Source: Acidobacteriota bacterium (lineage in GTDB: Bacteria > Acidobacteriota > Terriglobia > Bryobacterales > Bryobacteraceae). Taken from it: a stretch of 64,000 nt of DNA. Both the position numbers and the translations under genes were made by a program. Below are positions 8,041-17,804 of the stretch, one piece after another (position 1 is the first letter of the stretch; each line of letters begins with the position of its first letter). The stretch lies in assembly GCA_018268715.1 (NCBI GenBank), contig JAFDVZ010000008.1, forward strand, positions 16,236 through 80,235. The letters run 5' to 3'. The notes below the pieces were generated by a model that saw nothing but the letters and a program-made list of their open reading frames with translations, did not search any database and had not been told where the DNA came from.

Positions 8041-8496
8041 ATGATTGGACTCATTTCAGTAAGGCTCGCGGCGCTGGCAGCGCTCACCGCAGGCATTGGC
8101 TTCGCCGCCGACGTCTCGGGCAAGTGGACGGCTCAGATGAGCGGTCCCGGAGGTCAGGATCGCTCGATCACCTTCAACTTCAAACAGGACGGGGCCACGT
8201 TGAGCGGAACCGTCGACGGACCGGACGGCCAGACGCTCGATATCAAGGACGGGCGCGTCGACGGCGAGTCGATCTCATTCAAGATCACCATGAATCGCGG
8301 CGATCGCGAGATGACCATGACGCATAGCGGCATGGTGAACGGCGACGCGATCACGCTGACCGCGAAGATGGAGGGCGGCGCAGACGGGCACGACGGCCCC
8401 GGACCGGGCGGTCCTGGCGGGCCGGGTGGACCCGGTGGAGCCGGCGGTCCCGGCGGAGGCGGACCGCCCAAGATGACATTGAAGCGGGTCAAGTAA
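8041..8496 (+). CDS. Secreted small beta-sheet protein with a GPGG-rich tail
   Basis: Protein of 151 residues with SD AAAGGA before the ATG at 8041. The signal peptide is about residues 1-23 ([16 protein letters not shown]). The middle has alternating strands with the pattern [40 protein letters not shown] and [12 protein letters not shown], typical of small lipocalin/calycin-like acidobacterial secreted proteins. A glycine/proline tail of collagen-like GPGG units follows, then a basic end (MTLKRVK). The function is unknown. It lies 31 bases after the pseudo-receiver gene on the same strand. Confidence 0.8.
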   Translation: MIGLISVRLAALAALTAGIGFAADVSGKWTAQMSGPGGQDRSITFNFKQDGATLSGTVDGPDGQTLDIKDGRVDGESISFKITMNRGDREMTMTHSGMVNGDAITLTAKMEGGADGHDGPGPGGPGGPGGPGGAGGPGGGGPPKMTLKRVK

Positions 8497-8513
8497 CTGA
8501 ATGGTTTACGCTT

Positions 8514-8588
8514 CTTAACTCCGGCCGGGAAACCGGACTGATTCGAGCCCCCTCTCACCAATGGGGCGCCGATCCCCGGCAACCGATC
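8514..8588 (+). promoter_or_regulatory. Structured leader before the GT2 gene (unassigned)
   Basis: Three short hairpins can be drawn: CCGG-GAAA-CCGG with a GNRA-type loop, GCCCC paired with GGGGC, and GCCG paired with CGGC, followed by CAACC and then the ATG at 8589 with no SD. The order and the CCCCGGCAACC string recall part of a SAM riboswitch core, but the rest of that consensus is not visible. It may simply contain the terminator of the upstream gene. Confidence 0.25.
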
Positions 8589-9392
8589 ATGATCAATGAC
8601 AAGCGAATCGTCGTTGTGCTGCCCGCTTACAACGCCGAAAGGACCGTCGGCTCCACCGTCCTGGAGTTACCCGAGACAGTCGACGATGTAATCCTGGTGG
8701 ACGACTTCAGCGCGGACCGCACGGTGGAGGTAGCCCGCGCGTTAGGAGTCAAGGTAGTCGTCCATGATCGCAATCGCGGGTATGGAGGAAACCAGAAGAC
8801 GTGCTATCGGCACGCGCTCGCTGTGGGGGCCGATGTCGTGGTCATGTTGCACCCCGACTATCAGTATTCCCCGTCGCTTGTGACATCGATCGCGGGCATG
8901 GTCGCCTACGGCGTGTACGATGTCGCGCTGGGCTCCCGCATGTTGATGGGCGGGGCCCTGTCGGGCGGCATGCCGATGTATAAGTTCGTGGCCAATCGCG
9001 CCCTCACCTGGGTTCAAAACCGGGTGCAGGGCGCGAGCCTGTCCGAGTATCATACCGGCTATCGCGCCTTCCGCCGCGAATTGCTCGAGGCCTTGCCGCT
9101 TGACGCAAACTCCGACGACTTCGTGTTCGACAACCAGATGCTGGCTCAGGCGATGCTCGCGGGCGCACGGATCGGTGAGATCAGTTGCCCGACCCGCTAC
9201 TTCCCGGAAGCGTCGTCCATCAACCTGGCCCGTAGCATCCGGTACGGTTTCGGAGTGCTCCGGACCGCGTTCGAATTTCGTCTGGCCAAGCAGGGTCTGT
9301 CGCGCGCGCCGATCTTCGAACGGGTGCTCCGCCTGACGCCCGCTGTCCGGCCCTTGGCGGCGCCTGCGGGAGCCCTCACGCGTGTCCGTTAG
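8589..9392 (+). CDS. GT2-family glycosyltransferase (DPM1-like)
   Basis: Cytoplasmic glycosyltransferase of 267 residues with the GT-A fold of family 2. It probably transfers a sugar from a nucleotide sugar to a polyprenyl phosphate. Visible elements are the first strand [13 protein letters not shown], the nucleotide-binding acidic motif VDDFSADRT near residue 38, the substrate/metal segment LHPDYQYSP in the DXD position, and [10 protein letters not shown]. No C-terminal membrane helices are evident, unlike full dolichyl-phosphate mannose synthases. Its end overlaps the GTG start of the following membrane glycosyltransferase by 11 bases. The pair may make and use a lipid-linked sugar donor. 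Confidence 0.88.
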   Translation: MINDKRIVVVLPAYNAERTVGSTVLELPETVDDVILVDDFSADRTVEVARALGVKVVVHDRNRGYGGNQKTCYRHALAVGADVVVMLHPDYQYSPSLVTSIAGMVAYGVYDVALGSRMLMGGALSGGMPMYKFVANRALTWVQNRVQGASLSEYHTGYRAFRRELLEALPLDANSDDFVFDNQMLAQAMLAGARIGEISCPTRYFPEASSINLARSIRYGFGVLRTAFEFRLAKQGLSRAPIFERVLRLTPAVRPLAAPAGALTRVR

Positions 9393-10920
9393 CCCCGCCC
9401 TGCCGGCGCGCTCGCTTTCGACTTCGGTGCTCGCGCCACCGCGACGGTTCGCCCGTTGGCCCATCGCATTTCCCGCAATCCTGGCCGTCTGCCTCGCGCG
9501 GTTATGGGTCGCGCCGCTTGGATCGAGCTTCTGGGTGGACGAGTTAGTCACTCGATTCGTGGTGCGACACGGCGCGGGCGATAACTCGCTCAAGGTCGCT
9601 CCTCAAGTGGCTGAGTCGATCTACTATGTTTGGCCGGCAGTGATGGAGCGTCTGTTCGGCTTCTCAGAGACGGTGTACCGGCTACCGTCGCTCATCTTTA
9701 TGGGCGCGGCGCTGTGGATCGTGGCGAGCATTGCGAAGCGCTCCATCCATCCTCGGGCTGGATGGTTCGCCGTCTTCACCTGTCTCGCTCTCCGAAACTT
9801 CAACTACCAGGCGGCGGATGCCCGCCCCTACGCGCTCGGCACGATGCTCGCGGCGTTTGGGTTCTGGATGCTGGCGCGGTGGCTCGATCGCGGCTCGTGG
9901 CGGCCTGGCGCCGCTTTCGCCCTGGCGGGGACGCTGTTGTGGCGGACACACCTGATCTATTGGCCCGTGTACATCGGATTCGCCGTCTATGCGTGCTATC
10001 GACTCGCGGCGCGTTCCGCTCGCGTTCCACGCCTTGAGGTAGCGGCCGTCTTCGCCGTTATCGGAGTGTCGCTGGCGCCCGTCGCGTCCACCGCGATGGC
10101 GATACAGCGCAACGCCGCCGCGCATGTCGTTGCCGACAAGCCTGGCCTGTCGGATCTCACCGGCGCGCTGGCGTTGAACCTGGTCACCCCGTTGTGCGCG
10201 GCGGCGGCGCTCATGGCTCGCCGCCATCGTTGGATCACGCCGCGCCTCCGGATGGATTGGGCGCTCATATTCTGTTGGTGGCTGTGCCAACCGGCCGGGC
10301 TGTTCGCATTCTCCTGGATCACCGGCCACAGCGTCTTTGTGGGACGCTACCTCTTTGTTTCAACTCCGGCAGCGGCGCTGGCGGCCGTCGCCGCCGTGAT
10401 GCTGTTCACGCCGCCACGACACCTGCCCCGAATCAGCGCCGTGGCGGCGGGATGCGTTCTCGTCTTCGGTTGTCATTGGGGCCACCGCGCCGTCGCGCAT
10501 CACAACTCCGACTGGCGCGGCGCGATGGTTGCCATCAATCGCTCGAATCGTACGGGCGCGCCGGTCATCTGCCCGAGTCCGTTCATCGAGGCGAAGCCGC
10601 CGGTCTGGCGGCCGGATTATCCGCTCAATTCGTTTCTGTATTCGCACCTCGACACCTACAATGTGGATGGCGTTAAATACCCGTTCCCGTTCGAGCAGTC
10701 GGAGGAGGCGGAACGGGCCGCGGCAAAGCTGACTCGCAGCGTCCTCGCGCGATCACAGCGTTTCTACATCCTGGGCGGCGACCATGCCGTCCGCGCATGG
10801 CGCGACTGGTTCACAGCGCGGCCGGAGTTGACTGGTTGGACAGCTACTCCACTCGGCGACTTCCGCGACGTCGAGGCGCTGTTGATGGAGCCGCCTTCAG
10901 ATCCAGCCAACACACATTAG
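9382..10920 (+). CDS. Integral membrane GT-C glycosyltransferase (GT39/ArnT-like)
   Basis: Protein of 512 residues with about 10-11 hydrophobic helices and a soluble C-terminal part. The acidic pair in the first extracytoplasmic loop ([11 protein letters not shown], about residues 49-59) is the catalytic signature of GT39/GT83-type GT-C enzymes, which transfer sugars from polyprenyl-phosphate donors. The second loop contains [10 protein letters not shown]. It starts with GTG at 9382, inside the end of the GT2 gene, so the two are translationally coupled; GT2 may produce the donor used here. The acceptor is unknown. Its stop overlaps the stop of the convergent Ser-rich gene. Confidence 0.85.
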   Translation: MSVSPALPARSLSTSVLAPPRRFARWPIAFPAILAVCLARLWVAPLGSSFWVDELVTRFVVRHGAGDNSLKVAPQVAESIYYVWPAVMERLFGFSETVYRLPSLIFMGAALWIVASIAKRSIHPRAGWFAVFTCLALRNFNYQAADARPYALGTMLAAFGFWMLARWLDRGSWRPGAAFALAGTLLWRTHLIYWPVYIGFAVYACYRLAARSARVPRLEVAAVFAVIGVSLAPVASTAMAIQRNAAAHVVADKPGLSDLTGALALNLVTPLCAAAALMARRHRWITPRLRMDWALIFCWWLCQPAGLFAFSWITGHSVFVGRYLFVSTPAAALAAVAAVMLFTPPRHLPRISAVAAGCVLVFGCHWGHRAVAHHNSDWRGAMVAINRSNRTGAPVICPSPFIEAKPPVWRPDYPLNSFLYSHLDTYNVDGVKYPFPFEQSEEAERAAAKLTRSVLARSQRFYILGGDHAVRAWRDWFTARPELTGWTATPLGDFRDVEALLMEPPSDPANTH

Positions 10921-11540
10921 GAACTGGCGACGGAACTGGAAGAGCCGGACGACGACGAGGAGAATACGTTCCCGAGAATGTCTTCGAGCGTATTCATGGG
11001 ATTCGAGTCGCTCGACATACTGGCGAACAACTTCAACATCTCGGTGTACTTGGCCACTCCGGCGGAGGTGGTGATATCGGACGAAGCGTCGGAATCGCTG
11101 TCGGTGGTGGCCGAGGACGAGGACGACGACGATGCGCTGGACGCGTCCGGCGGAGGAGGAGGCGGCGGACCCATCGGACCCTGTGCGCGCGCGCCGTCTT
11201 TCGGGCGGAGGTCGGGCATCGAGCCATTCTCCGATGCGGTTGTGAACTGATCCGCCAGGTCCGATAAGGCCTCGGCCTGGCCGTCATCTCCGTTATCGGT
11301 GGCGGTCTGCGCCGCGTCCTTCAACTTCTGCGCGATTTCAGCGGTAACTTCCTTGAACTTTGTGGGATCGGAAGATTGTAACTCCTCCAACTGCTTCATA
11401 TAACTGCCGAGTTTTGAGACGCCGGACGCTCCGTTCTGGTCCGAGGCGTCCTGCACTGCGGCCGACGACGCGCGACGGATCTGGCTGGTAGAGTACTGAT
11501 TGCCGATGTAGAGCGAACTGCTCAGAGAACTTACTGTCAT
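10917..11540 (-). CDS. Ser/Asp-rich low-complexity hypothetical protein
   Basis: Protein of 207 residues without signal peptide or membrane helix. The N-terminus is Ser/Thr-rich (MTVSSLSSSLYIGNQYST). A helical, charged part covers about residues 40-105 (KLGSYMKQLEELQSSDPTKF). A poly-Pro run follows, then long runs of Ser with Asp and Ala, and a Ser/Val tail. The helical centre could mediate binding and the rest is probably disordered. No family was recognised. The convergent membrane glycosyltransferase overlaps its stop by a few bases. Confidence 0.65.
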   Translation of the reverse strand: MTVSSLSSSLYIGNQYSTSQIRRASSAAVQDASDQNGASGVSKLGSYMKQLEELQSSDPTKFKEVTAEIAQKLKDAAQTATDNGDDGQAEALSDLADQFTTASENGSMPDLRPKDGARAQGPMGPPPPPPPDASSASSSSSSSATTDSDSDASSDITTSAGVAKYTEMLKLFASMSSDSNPMNTLEDILGNVFSSSSSGSSSSVASS

Positions 11541-11630
11541 GTTCTTCAGATCGGCCGGCGCCTATCGTTCGATTATTGCCTGGACGAAGAGTTAACACAG
11601 GTTTACGTCCAGCCATCGCGGGCGCCCCAG

Positions 11631-12317
11631 TTAGGGCACAAACCGGTAGCCCACGCCTCGCACGGTCTGGATGTTCACCGGAGCCTGAGGGCTGTCCTCC
11701 AGCTTGTGCCGCAGCCAGGCGACATGCACATCCACGGTGCGCGAGGAGACGCCAGGCTGATATTTCCAGACGCCTTCCAGCAGTTCGTCGCGGGAAACGA
11801 CTTTGCCGCGGTGAGTCACCAGATAGCGCAACAGTTCGAGTTCCTTGCCGGCCAGGACAATGGGGGCGCCGTTCTTCGTAGCTTCGCCCTTGTCGAAGTC
11901 GATCTCCACCGCGCCGTAGGAATAGCGAACCACCGGCGCCAACTCGCCTTTACGCACCCTCCGCAGCAGGGCCTGAATACGAGCCAATAACTCAGGCGGT
12001 TCAAAAGGCTTGGTGAGATAGTCGTCGGCGCCGATCTTCAGGCCATTCACGCGATCCGAGAGGCGCGCCTTGGCGGTCAGCATCAGAATCAGCGAGTCGC
12101 AGCCGTTCTGCCGCAATTCGCTGCAGACTTCGAGCCCGCTCTTTTCCGGCAGCATGACGTCCAGGATGATGAGATCGAAGCGCTCGGCCTGCGCCCGCTC
12201 CAGTCCGGTTCGCCCGTTGAGGGCGCTCTGAACTTCGTAGCCATCGGCGCTCAACAGGTCCGTCAACGTCAGGACAAGACCTGGCTCATCTTCAACCAGT
12301 AGTATTCGCAAACTCAT
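11631..12317 (-). CDS. OmpR/PhoB-family response regulator
   Basis: DNA-binding regulator of 228 residues. The receiver domain (about 1-115) has D10-E11 in the acidic pocket, phospho-acceptor D53 (IILDVMLPEKSG) and K103 (YLTKPFEP). The winged-helix domain (about 130-228) carries the recognition-helix segment SSRTVDVHVAWLRHKLE and ends in the wing VRGVGYRFVP. Its start overlaps the 3' end of the histidine kinase gene by 26 bases, so the two are coupled partners. It lies divergent to the TonB receptor/VWFA operon and is a plausible regulator of it, which the sequence alone does not prove. Confidence 0.95.
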   Translation of the reverse strand: MSLRILLVEDEPGLVLTLTDLLSADGYEVQSALNGRTGLERAQAERFDLIILDVMLPEKSGLEVCSELRQNGCDSLILMLTAKARLSDRVNGLKIGADDYLTKPFEPPELLARIQALLRRVRKGELAPVVRYSYGAVEIDFDKGEATKNGAPIVLAGKELELLRYLVTHRGKVVSRDELLEGVWKYQPGVSSRTVDVHVAWLRHKLEDSPQAPVNIQTVRGVGYRFVP

Positions 12318-14181
12318 TTTGAAGCTCCGGAGCCGCGGCTGGAATCCGGACCACGAACTCCGCGCCTTTCATCGGCTGACTGTGAACAGCGACCGCGCCG
12401 CCGTGCGCGTCGACGATGCGGGCCACCAGATTGAGGCCCAGGCCGCTGCCGTGAACCTGATCGTCACGGGCGCGCTGGCCGCGAAAGAAAGGATCGAAGA
12501 TGTGCGGTAATTCGGCCTCGGGGATTCCGGGACCGCGGTCGGCGACGCGTATCTCAATCCACGGCCGCCCGTCCTGTTCAATCTTCGAGACGCGAATGCC
12601 GATCCAGTTCGCCCCTTCCGTACCGTACTTGAGCGCATTGCTCAACAGATTCTCGACAGCGTGGCGCAACGACAACGCGTCCCCTACAATCAGCGGAAGA
12701 TCGGGATCCATAGTGACATCTACATTGCACTCGGCGCCGAGTATGGCGGCGCGCTGGCCATCGAGGACGCCGCGGATGACATCGGATAACGAGAACGGCT
12801 CGCGATGGTCTGTGACATGGCCCGCCTGCATGCGAGCGAAGGTGAGAATCTGTTCGACGAGTTCCTTCAAACGGGCGCTTTCCTGTTGAATCAGCGTGCC
12901 GTAACGCTCCACCTGGGCGGGATTGTGCGACAGCTTGCCCTGCAAGTTGTAGCCCGCGGTGTGAATCACCGTCAGGGGTGTGCGAAGTTCGTGTGATACT
13001 CCCGCCACGAAATCCATCTGCAATTGCGCCATCTTCTGCGCCCGCCGGGTGAAGCGGATGAGCGCGGCGAGGCTGGCGATTAACAACCCTAAGACGCCGC
13101 CCGCCACCGCCAGGTTGCGCCAACGCGCACGAGCCACGACAGCCTCCAGCGAGCCAGCCCGATGACGCACATACAAACGCCACCGCCCGGGCCCCAACAT
13201 GCGCTCGGGGCCTGGGGGCAACATCCCGGGGCCATCGCCATTGGGACCACCCCGCGCGGCACTCGCGCCGCCTTCCATGGGCGGCCGCGGTCCGCCCGGC
13301 CCAGTCCCTCTTCCGGGAATCCCCGCTTTGCCGTTTCCTTGTCCGCCTGGCATGAACCGGGGCCATAGCGAACGGAAATCAATATCCAGCAGCCCGACCG
13401 AGGCGTCGGCCCGCTGCGCGATGTCTTTCGAGATTCCGGCGTCCGATTCGTAAATCGACCGGAGAGGCTTCGTTTGGGTGAAAACCGCCACCTGGTACTC
13501 GAGCGCCTTTCCGTCGCTGAGATGTCGGTTGAGCAATTCCGGAAGCAGAACATTCTGCACGTGTTCGGCGCTCAATTCGACAATCAGCCAGATGGGGCTC
13601 GGCGGCCGAAAGTCAGTATGGGGCTCACGGGGCGCAACCAGTTCAAAGAGCGGAAGGTCGAAGATGAGATTGTCGAAAGCCGGGGGGCCGCCCCGTTCCG
13701 GCCAGGGTCTTGGACCCAGACGCTGGCGAATCGAATTCCACGCTTCGGGCCAGGGCTGTTCCGTGAACCTGGCTGTCCGTGGATCAAAGACGTGGACTTC
13801 GGGGGCGTCTCCGGTCTGCGTGGCAATCGCGATTCGAGAGATTGCACCGGCGCGGCTTGCCTGCCGCAGGCGCGCAAATCGGGTCGCGATCTCAACTTCC
13901 AAAGCGCCGGCGTCCGCCTGTTGCGTCAAGGGAATAACCTGCCGGATGGAAGCGGTGAGTTCCGAATTCAGATCGCGCGCAACCCGGTTCAGGCTCGCCT
14001 GAAGGCTGTTTCTCAGCCGGTCGCGTTCGGCTGCGCTGACCTCGCCAACCCAGCGGTATTGCAGAATGGCGAGGACTCCGCACAGCGCCAGCATCGCCAC
14101 CACGAACGCGAGAGACCACACGGCTTCGCGCCTCTCTCTGGATGACTTGCCGAGCCCGGCAAAAGAGGTGATCTGAAACAT
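12292..14181 (-). CDS. Membrane sensor histidine kinase with Gly/Pro-rich sensor insert
   Basis: Kinase of about 629 residues. The first membrane helix is near residues 20-42. An extracytoplasmic domain of about 310 residues follows, then a second helix near 355-375. The phosphorylation box is VSHELRTPL with H397; the ATPase boxes are NLLSNALKYG (N), DRGPGIP (G1), IFDPFF (F) and GSGLGL (G2). Residues about 278-332 of the sensor domain form a Gly/Pro/Arg-rich low-complexity insert. The ATG at 14181 is chosen; a GTG 18 bases upstream is possible. It precedes and overlaps its response regulator gene. The ligand is unknown. Confidence 0.93.
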   Translation of the reverse strand: MFQITSFAGLGKSSRERREAVWSLAFVVAMLALCGVLAILQYRWVGEVSAAERDRLRNSLQASLNRVARDLNSELTASIRQVIPLTQQADAGALEVEIATRFARLRQASRAGAISRIAIATQTGDAPEVHVFDPRTARFTEQPWPEAWNSIRQRLGPRPWPERGGPPAFDNLIFDLPLFELVAPREPHTDFRPPSPIWLIVELSAEHVQNVLLPELLNRHLSDGKALEYQVAVFTQTKPLRSIYESDAGISKDIAQRADASVGLLDIDFRSLWPRFMPGGQGNGKAGIPGRGTGPGGPRPPMEGGASAARGGPNGDGPGMLPPGPERMLGPGRWRLYVRHRAGSLEAVVARARWRNLAVAGGVLGLLIASLAALIRFTRRAQKMAQLQMDFVAGVSHELRTPLTVIHTAGYNLQGKLSHNPAQVERYGTLIQQESARLKELVEQILTFARMQAGHVTDHREPFSLSDVIRGVLDGQRAAILGAECNVDVTMDPDLPLIVGDALSLRHAVENLLSNALKYGTEGANWIGIRVSKIEQDGRPWIEIRVADRGPGIPEAELPHIFDPFFRGQRARDDQVHGSGLGLNLVARIVDAHGGAVAVHSQPMKGAEFVVRIPAAAPELQNEFANTTG

Positions 14182-14322
14182 CGCCCGGACGCCTTTCACG
14201 GCCCTGACTTAACAGTACGCTGGTCCCGCCCCCAGTTGATAGAGTCCGCTACGTTAAGCAGCGTAAAATCAAGAACCCAAAGGGAAACGGCGCACCCTGC
14301 GGAAGCGCCTCCCCCTATAAGC

Positions 14323-17300
14323 ATGTGGTTACGGTCGATGCCGAAACTTCTCCTCATACCTCTCATCTTTTTGCTGAATTCCAGTCTTTGCGACCTAATC
14401 CGCGCCGCCGAGGTCAAAGGGACGGTCAAATCCTCCGGTGTCGCGGTTCCTGGCGCCACTGTTACGGCCTCTCAGGCGACTGAGCGGCGTGTCACCACGA
14501 CCGACGGCTCCGGTCAATACCGATTCGCTGACCTGGGTCAAGGCGCATGGGATGTGAAGATCGAAATGCTAGGCTTTGCGGCCGCCTCCCGAACGCTCAG
14601 TGTGGGAGCAACACCCATCGCTTCAGACGTGGACCTGCGGCTGCTGTCGGAAACAGAACTAATCGCCGCATTGGCCCCCACTCGCACCACTGAATCCCCT
14701 GTGACGCATCCCCAGCCCCCGGCGTCGGCGCGTAACGAAACGAACCCAGCGACTGCGACGACAGGCGGACGCCCGACCGGACGGCCTCAGACCAGCGCGG
14801 CGGCCGACTACCGCCGGTTGACCGTGAACCAAGCGGCCAACACCGGCACTTTTGGCACGGACACGGCGATCAAGACCGAGGAAGCGGCGGACCTGTCTCA
14901 GTCGGCGGCAAACGCCTTCATCGTCCAAGGCAGCCTGAGCACCGGCCTCAACATGCCTCGAATGAACGACTGGGGGCCGCCCGGCGGAGGCATGGAGGGC
15001 CCGGGCGGCATGGGACCGGGCGGAGCCGGCATGGCGGGCGGGCTTGGCGATGACACGCCCATGGGCCCACAGGGCGGCCTCGGCGCACGCGCGGCCGGCG
15101 CGGGCTTCGCCGGAGGGCCGGGCGGCGGCGGACCACCTCCTGGCGGCGGAGGACCCGGCGGAGGAGGACCTGGGATGGGAGGCGGCCCTGGCGGCGGAGG
15201 CCCCGGTGGCATGGGCGGAGGTCCCGGAGGGATGGGTGGACCGGGCGGTCCCGGCGGCCCCGACGGCATGATGATGGGTCGCGGTCCGGGAGGCGGCCGG
15301 CCGGACTGGATGGGCCGTCCCAACGCCTCGGCGTTCGGCAACAACCGCCGAAACCCGAACAATCTCTATATGGGCAGCGCATCGTTCAGCCTGGATAACT
15401 CAGCGCTCAACGCGCGGAGTTACTCGGTGACCGGCGCGGCGGTGGACAAGCCGGCCTACGCCAACGCCCGCGCTGGCATCATGTTCGGCGGTCCGCTGTG
15501 GATTCCGAAGCTGATCGCCCGCGAGCGGCGCATTATGTTCACCATCAACTTCGAGATGCAGCGCAGCCGCACGGGAACGATTTCCGACGCGGTGAATGTG
15601 CCGACGGCGCTCGAACGAATCGGGGACTTTTCGCAGACGACGCTGCAAGGGTCAGCCGTCACCATCACGGACCCACTAACCGGGTCCGCCTTTCCGGGCA
15701 ACAGGATTCCCGTCAACCGGCTGAACTCAGCCGCGCTCTCCTTGCTCAGTTACTATCCGACGGCCAATCTGCCGTACTCGGCCCGGAATTATCAGACCTC
15801 CTGGACAGGACACAGTAACTCCTACAATCTGAACTCCCGGCTCTCCAACATCAAGCTGACCAGCAAAGACCGGCTGAATTTCGGGATTGGCTACCAGACC
15901 TCCGACAGCGAGACGCCGAACCTGTTCCAATTCCTCGATACGGGATCGGGCTCGGGCGTTAACAGCAATCTCGGATGGTCGCGCACGATCCGCACGACGC
16001 TGGTGAACAGCGTGCAACTTTCCTACAGCCACATGCGGCAGCAGTCGTCGCCGTACTTCGCGGGGAACGAGAATATTGCCGAGCAGTTAGGAATTCTGGG
16101 CACGTCTCAGAATCCGATGAACTGGGGGCCGCCGAATCTGAGCTTCACCAACTACACGGGTCTATCCGACGGCAACGCTTCGTTGAGCCGGAATCAGACC
16201 GTGTCGGTGAGCGAGAGCCTGAGTTGGACGAAAGGAACGCATAACTTCTCCTTTGGCGGCGGATTCCGCCGGATGCAGTTCAATCAATTCGCCGATCAGA
16301 ACGGGCGCGGGAGTTATTCCTTCAACGGCTCATCAACCGGCTACGACCTGGCGGACTTCCTACTGGGCACGCCGTCAACGGCCTCGCTCCGCTATGGTAA
16401 TCCCGACAAGTACTTCCGTGGTTCGAACGTCAATATCTTCGTGAACGACGACTGGCGAATCAACGCCAAGTTCAGCATCAACGGCGGCGTCCGCTGGGAT
16501 TACGCGACGCCAGTGACCGAGCTATACAACCGGCTGGTGAATCTCGTGATCGCTCCGGGATTCGGCTCCGTGACGCTGGTGCAGGCTTCTCAGGCGGGCA
16601 ATTATTCGCTCCCCGCGTCGCTGGTGCGGCCGGACCGAAACAACTTCGCGCCGCGAATCGGCATGGCGTGGCGGCCCCAATCGAACCGGTCCCTGGTGAT
16701 TCGGGCCGGTTTTGGAATGTACTACAACACGTCGGTGTATAACATCGTCGCGAGCAACATGGCGCAACAGACTCCGTTCGCCCAGGTGCTGAGCGCTTCG
16801 AATTCCACCGCTACGCCGCTGACCATCGAACGCGGATTCCTGCTGGCGTCGAGCGCCAACGCGTCGAGCACGTACGCCGTCGATCCGAATTACCGAATCG
16901 GATACGCGCAAACCTGGACGTTAACGCTCCAGCACGATTTGCCGCTCGGGATGTTCGCGACAGCCGGCTATCTGGGGACCAAGGGCACGCGGCTCGATCA
17001 GCAGTTTCTGCCTAACTCAGTGGCGCCGGGCGCCACCGAGTCAACGCTCACGCACAACTACACCTACGAGACGTCGAACGGCAACTCGATCTATCACGCC
17101 GCCCAGTTCCAGTTGAACCGCCGTTTCCGGACCGGAATCGGCGCCCGGGCATCCTATCAATTCTCCAGGTCCATCGACAACGCCGGCACGGGAGGCCGTG
17201 GCCAGGGCAACACGCCGGTGGCGCAGGACTGGCTCGACCTGAGCGCTGAAAGAGGGCTTTCGAGTTTCGATTCGCGGCACAACCTGAGCTTGCAACTGCA

Positions 17301-17802
17301 ATACTCGACCGGCATGGGAACCTCCGGCGGGACGCTCATGAACGGATGGAAGGGCGCGCTGTTCAAAGACTGGAACATCAGCGGCAACATCAATGCGAGG
17401 TCCGGGACGCCGATGACGGCGACGGTGGGCGGAAGCGGCTCGCAAGTCAGCGGGACTGCGGTGTCCAATACGTTGCGCGCCGACGCGACCGGCCTCGCGG
17501 TGGCCGCGAGCGGGGTGCTGTTCAACACCGCCGCGTTCTCCACCCCGGCGTCCGGCATGTGGGGCAACGCGGGCCGCAACACGATTCCAGGGCCGTCGAC
17601 GTTCTACCTGAACGCGTCGGTGGGACGCATCTTCCGGCTGGGCGAGCGGCGCAGCGCCGACTTACAGGTGCAGGCGCAGAACCTGCTGAATCACGTCGTC
17701 ATTACGAACTGGGGAACGGTGCTGGACTCGGCCAACTACGGGCTCGCCACCGGGGCCGCCGGCATGCGGCGCATCTCCATCAATCTGAGGTTCCGATTCT
17801 AA
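14323..17802 (+). CDS. Oar-like TonB-dependent outer-membrane receptor
   Basis: Outer-membrane protein of about 1159 residues. A signal peptide (MPKLLLIPLIFLLNSSLC) comes first, then a carboxypeptidase-regulatory-like Ig domain (EVKGTVKSSGVAVPGATVTA to LSVGATPIASDVDL). The plug-like region is interrupted by about 110 residues of Gly/Pro/Met repeats (about 219-331). A long beta-barrel follows and ends INLRFRF with the terminal aromatic residue. This is the Oar/TonB-receptor type expanded in Acidobacteria, probably for uptake of oligosaccharides, peptides or metal complexes. The ATG at 14323 has no clear SD; an ATG 15 bases later is also possible. The VWFA gene follows after 2 bases. It is divergent from a two-component system. 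Confidence 0.9.
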   Translation: MWLRSMPKLLLIPLIFLLNSSLCDLIRAAEVKGTVKSSGVAVPGATVTASQATERRVTTTDGSGQYRFADLGQGAWDVKIEMLGFAAASRTLSVGATPIASDVDLRLLSETELIAALAPTRTTESPVTHPQPPASARNETNPATATTGGRPTGRPQTSAAADYRRLTVNQAANTGTFGTDTAIKTEEAADLSQSAANAFIVQGSLSTGLNMPRMNDWGPPGGGMEGPGGMGPGGAGMAGGLGDDTPMGPQGGLGARAAGAGFAGGPGGGGPPPGGGGPGGGGPGMGGGPGGGGPGGMGGGPGGMGGPGGPGGPDGMMMGRGPGGGRPDWMGRPNASAFGNNRRNPNNLYMGSASFSLDNSALNARSYSVTGAAVDKPAYANARAGIMFGGPLWIPKLIARERRIMFTINFEMQRSRTGTISDAVNVPTALERIGDFSQTTLQGSAVTITDPLTGSAFPGNRIPVNRLNSAALSLLSYYPTANLPYSARNYQTSWTGHSNSYNLNSRLSNIKLTSKDRLNFGIGYQTSDSETPNLFQFLDTGSGSGVNSNLGWSRTIRTTLVNSVQLSYSHMRQQSSPYFAGNENIAEQLGILGTSQNPMNWGPPNLSFTNYTGLSDGNASLSRNQTVSVSESLSWTKGTHNFSFGGGFRRMQFNQFADQNGRGSYSFNGSSTGYDLADFLLGTPSTASLRYGNPDKYFRGSNVNIFVNDDWRINAKFSINGGVRWDYATPVTELYNRLVNLVIAPGFGSVTLVQASQAGNYSLPASLVRPDRNNFAPRIGMAWRPQSNRSLVIRAGFGMYYNTSVYNIVASNMAQQTPFAQVLSASNSTATPLTIERGFLLASSANASSTYAVDPNYRIGYAQTWTLTLQHDLPLGMFATAGYLGTKGTRLDQQFLPNSVAPGATESTLTHNYTYETSNGNSIYHAAQFQLNRRFRTGIGARASYQFSRSIDNAGTGGRGQGNTPVAQDWLDLSAERGLSSFDSRHNLSLQLQYSTGMGTSGGTLMNGWKGALFKDWNISGNINARSGTPMTATVGGSGSQVSGTAVSNTLRADATGLAVAASGVLFNTAAFSTPASGMWGNAGRNTIPGPSTFYLNASVGRIFRLGERRSADLQVQAQNLLNHVVITNWGTVLDSANYGLATGAAGMRRISINLRFRF
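14980..15320 (+). repeat. Low-complexity GGC/GGA-rich coding repeat in the TonB receptor
   Basis: Imperfect tandem units encode GPGG, GGGP and GGPGGM. The DNA is almost wholly G and C, with codon-level variation between units, which suggests growth by slippage while the frame was kept. It interrupts the region between the N-terminal Ig domain and the barrel. Confidence 0.8.
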
Positions 17803-17804
17803 CC

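Noticed and set aside
8514..8588. SAM-I riboswitch before the GT2 gene
   Set aside because: Only the CCCCGGCAACC string fits. The helices and the GATGAA-type turn of the consensus are absent, and a glycosyltransferase is not a usual target.
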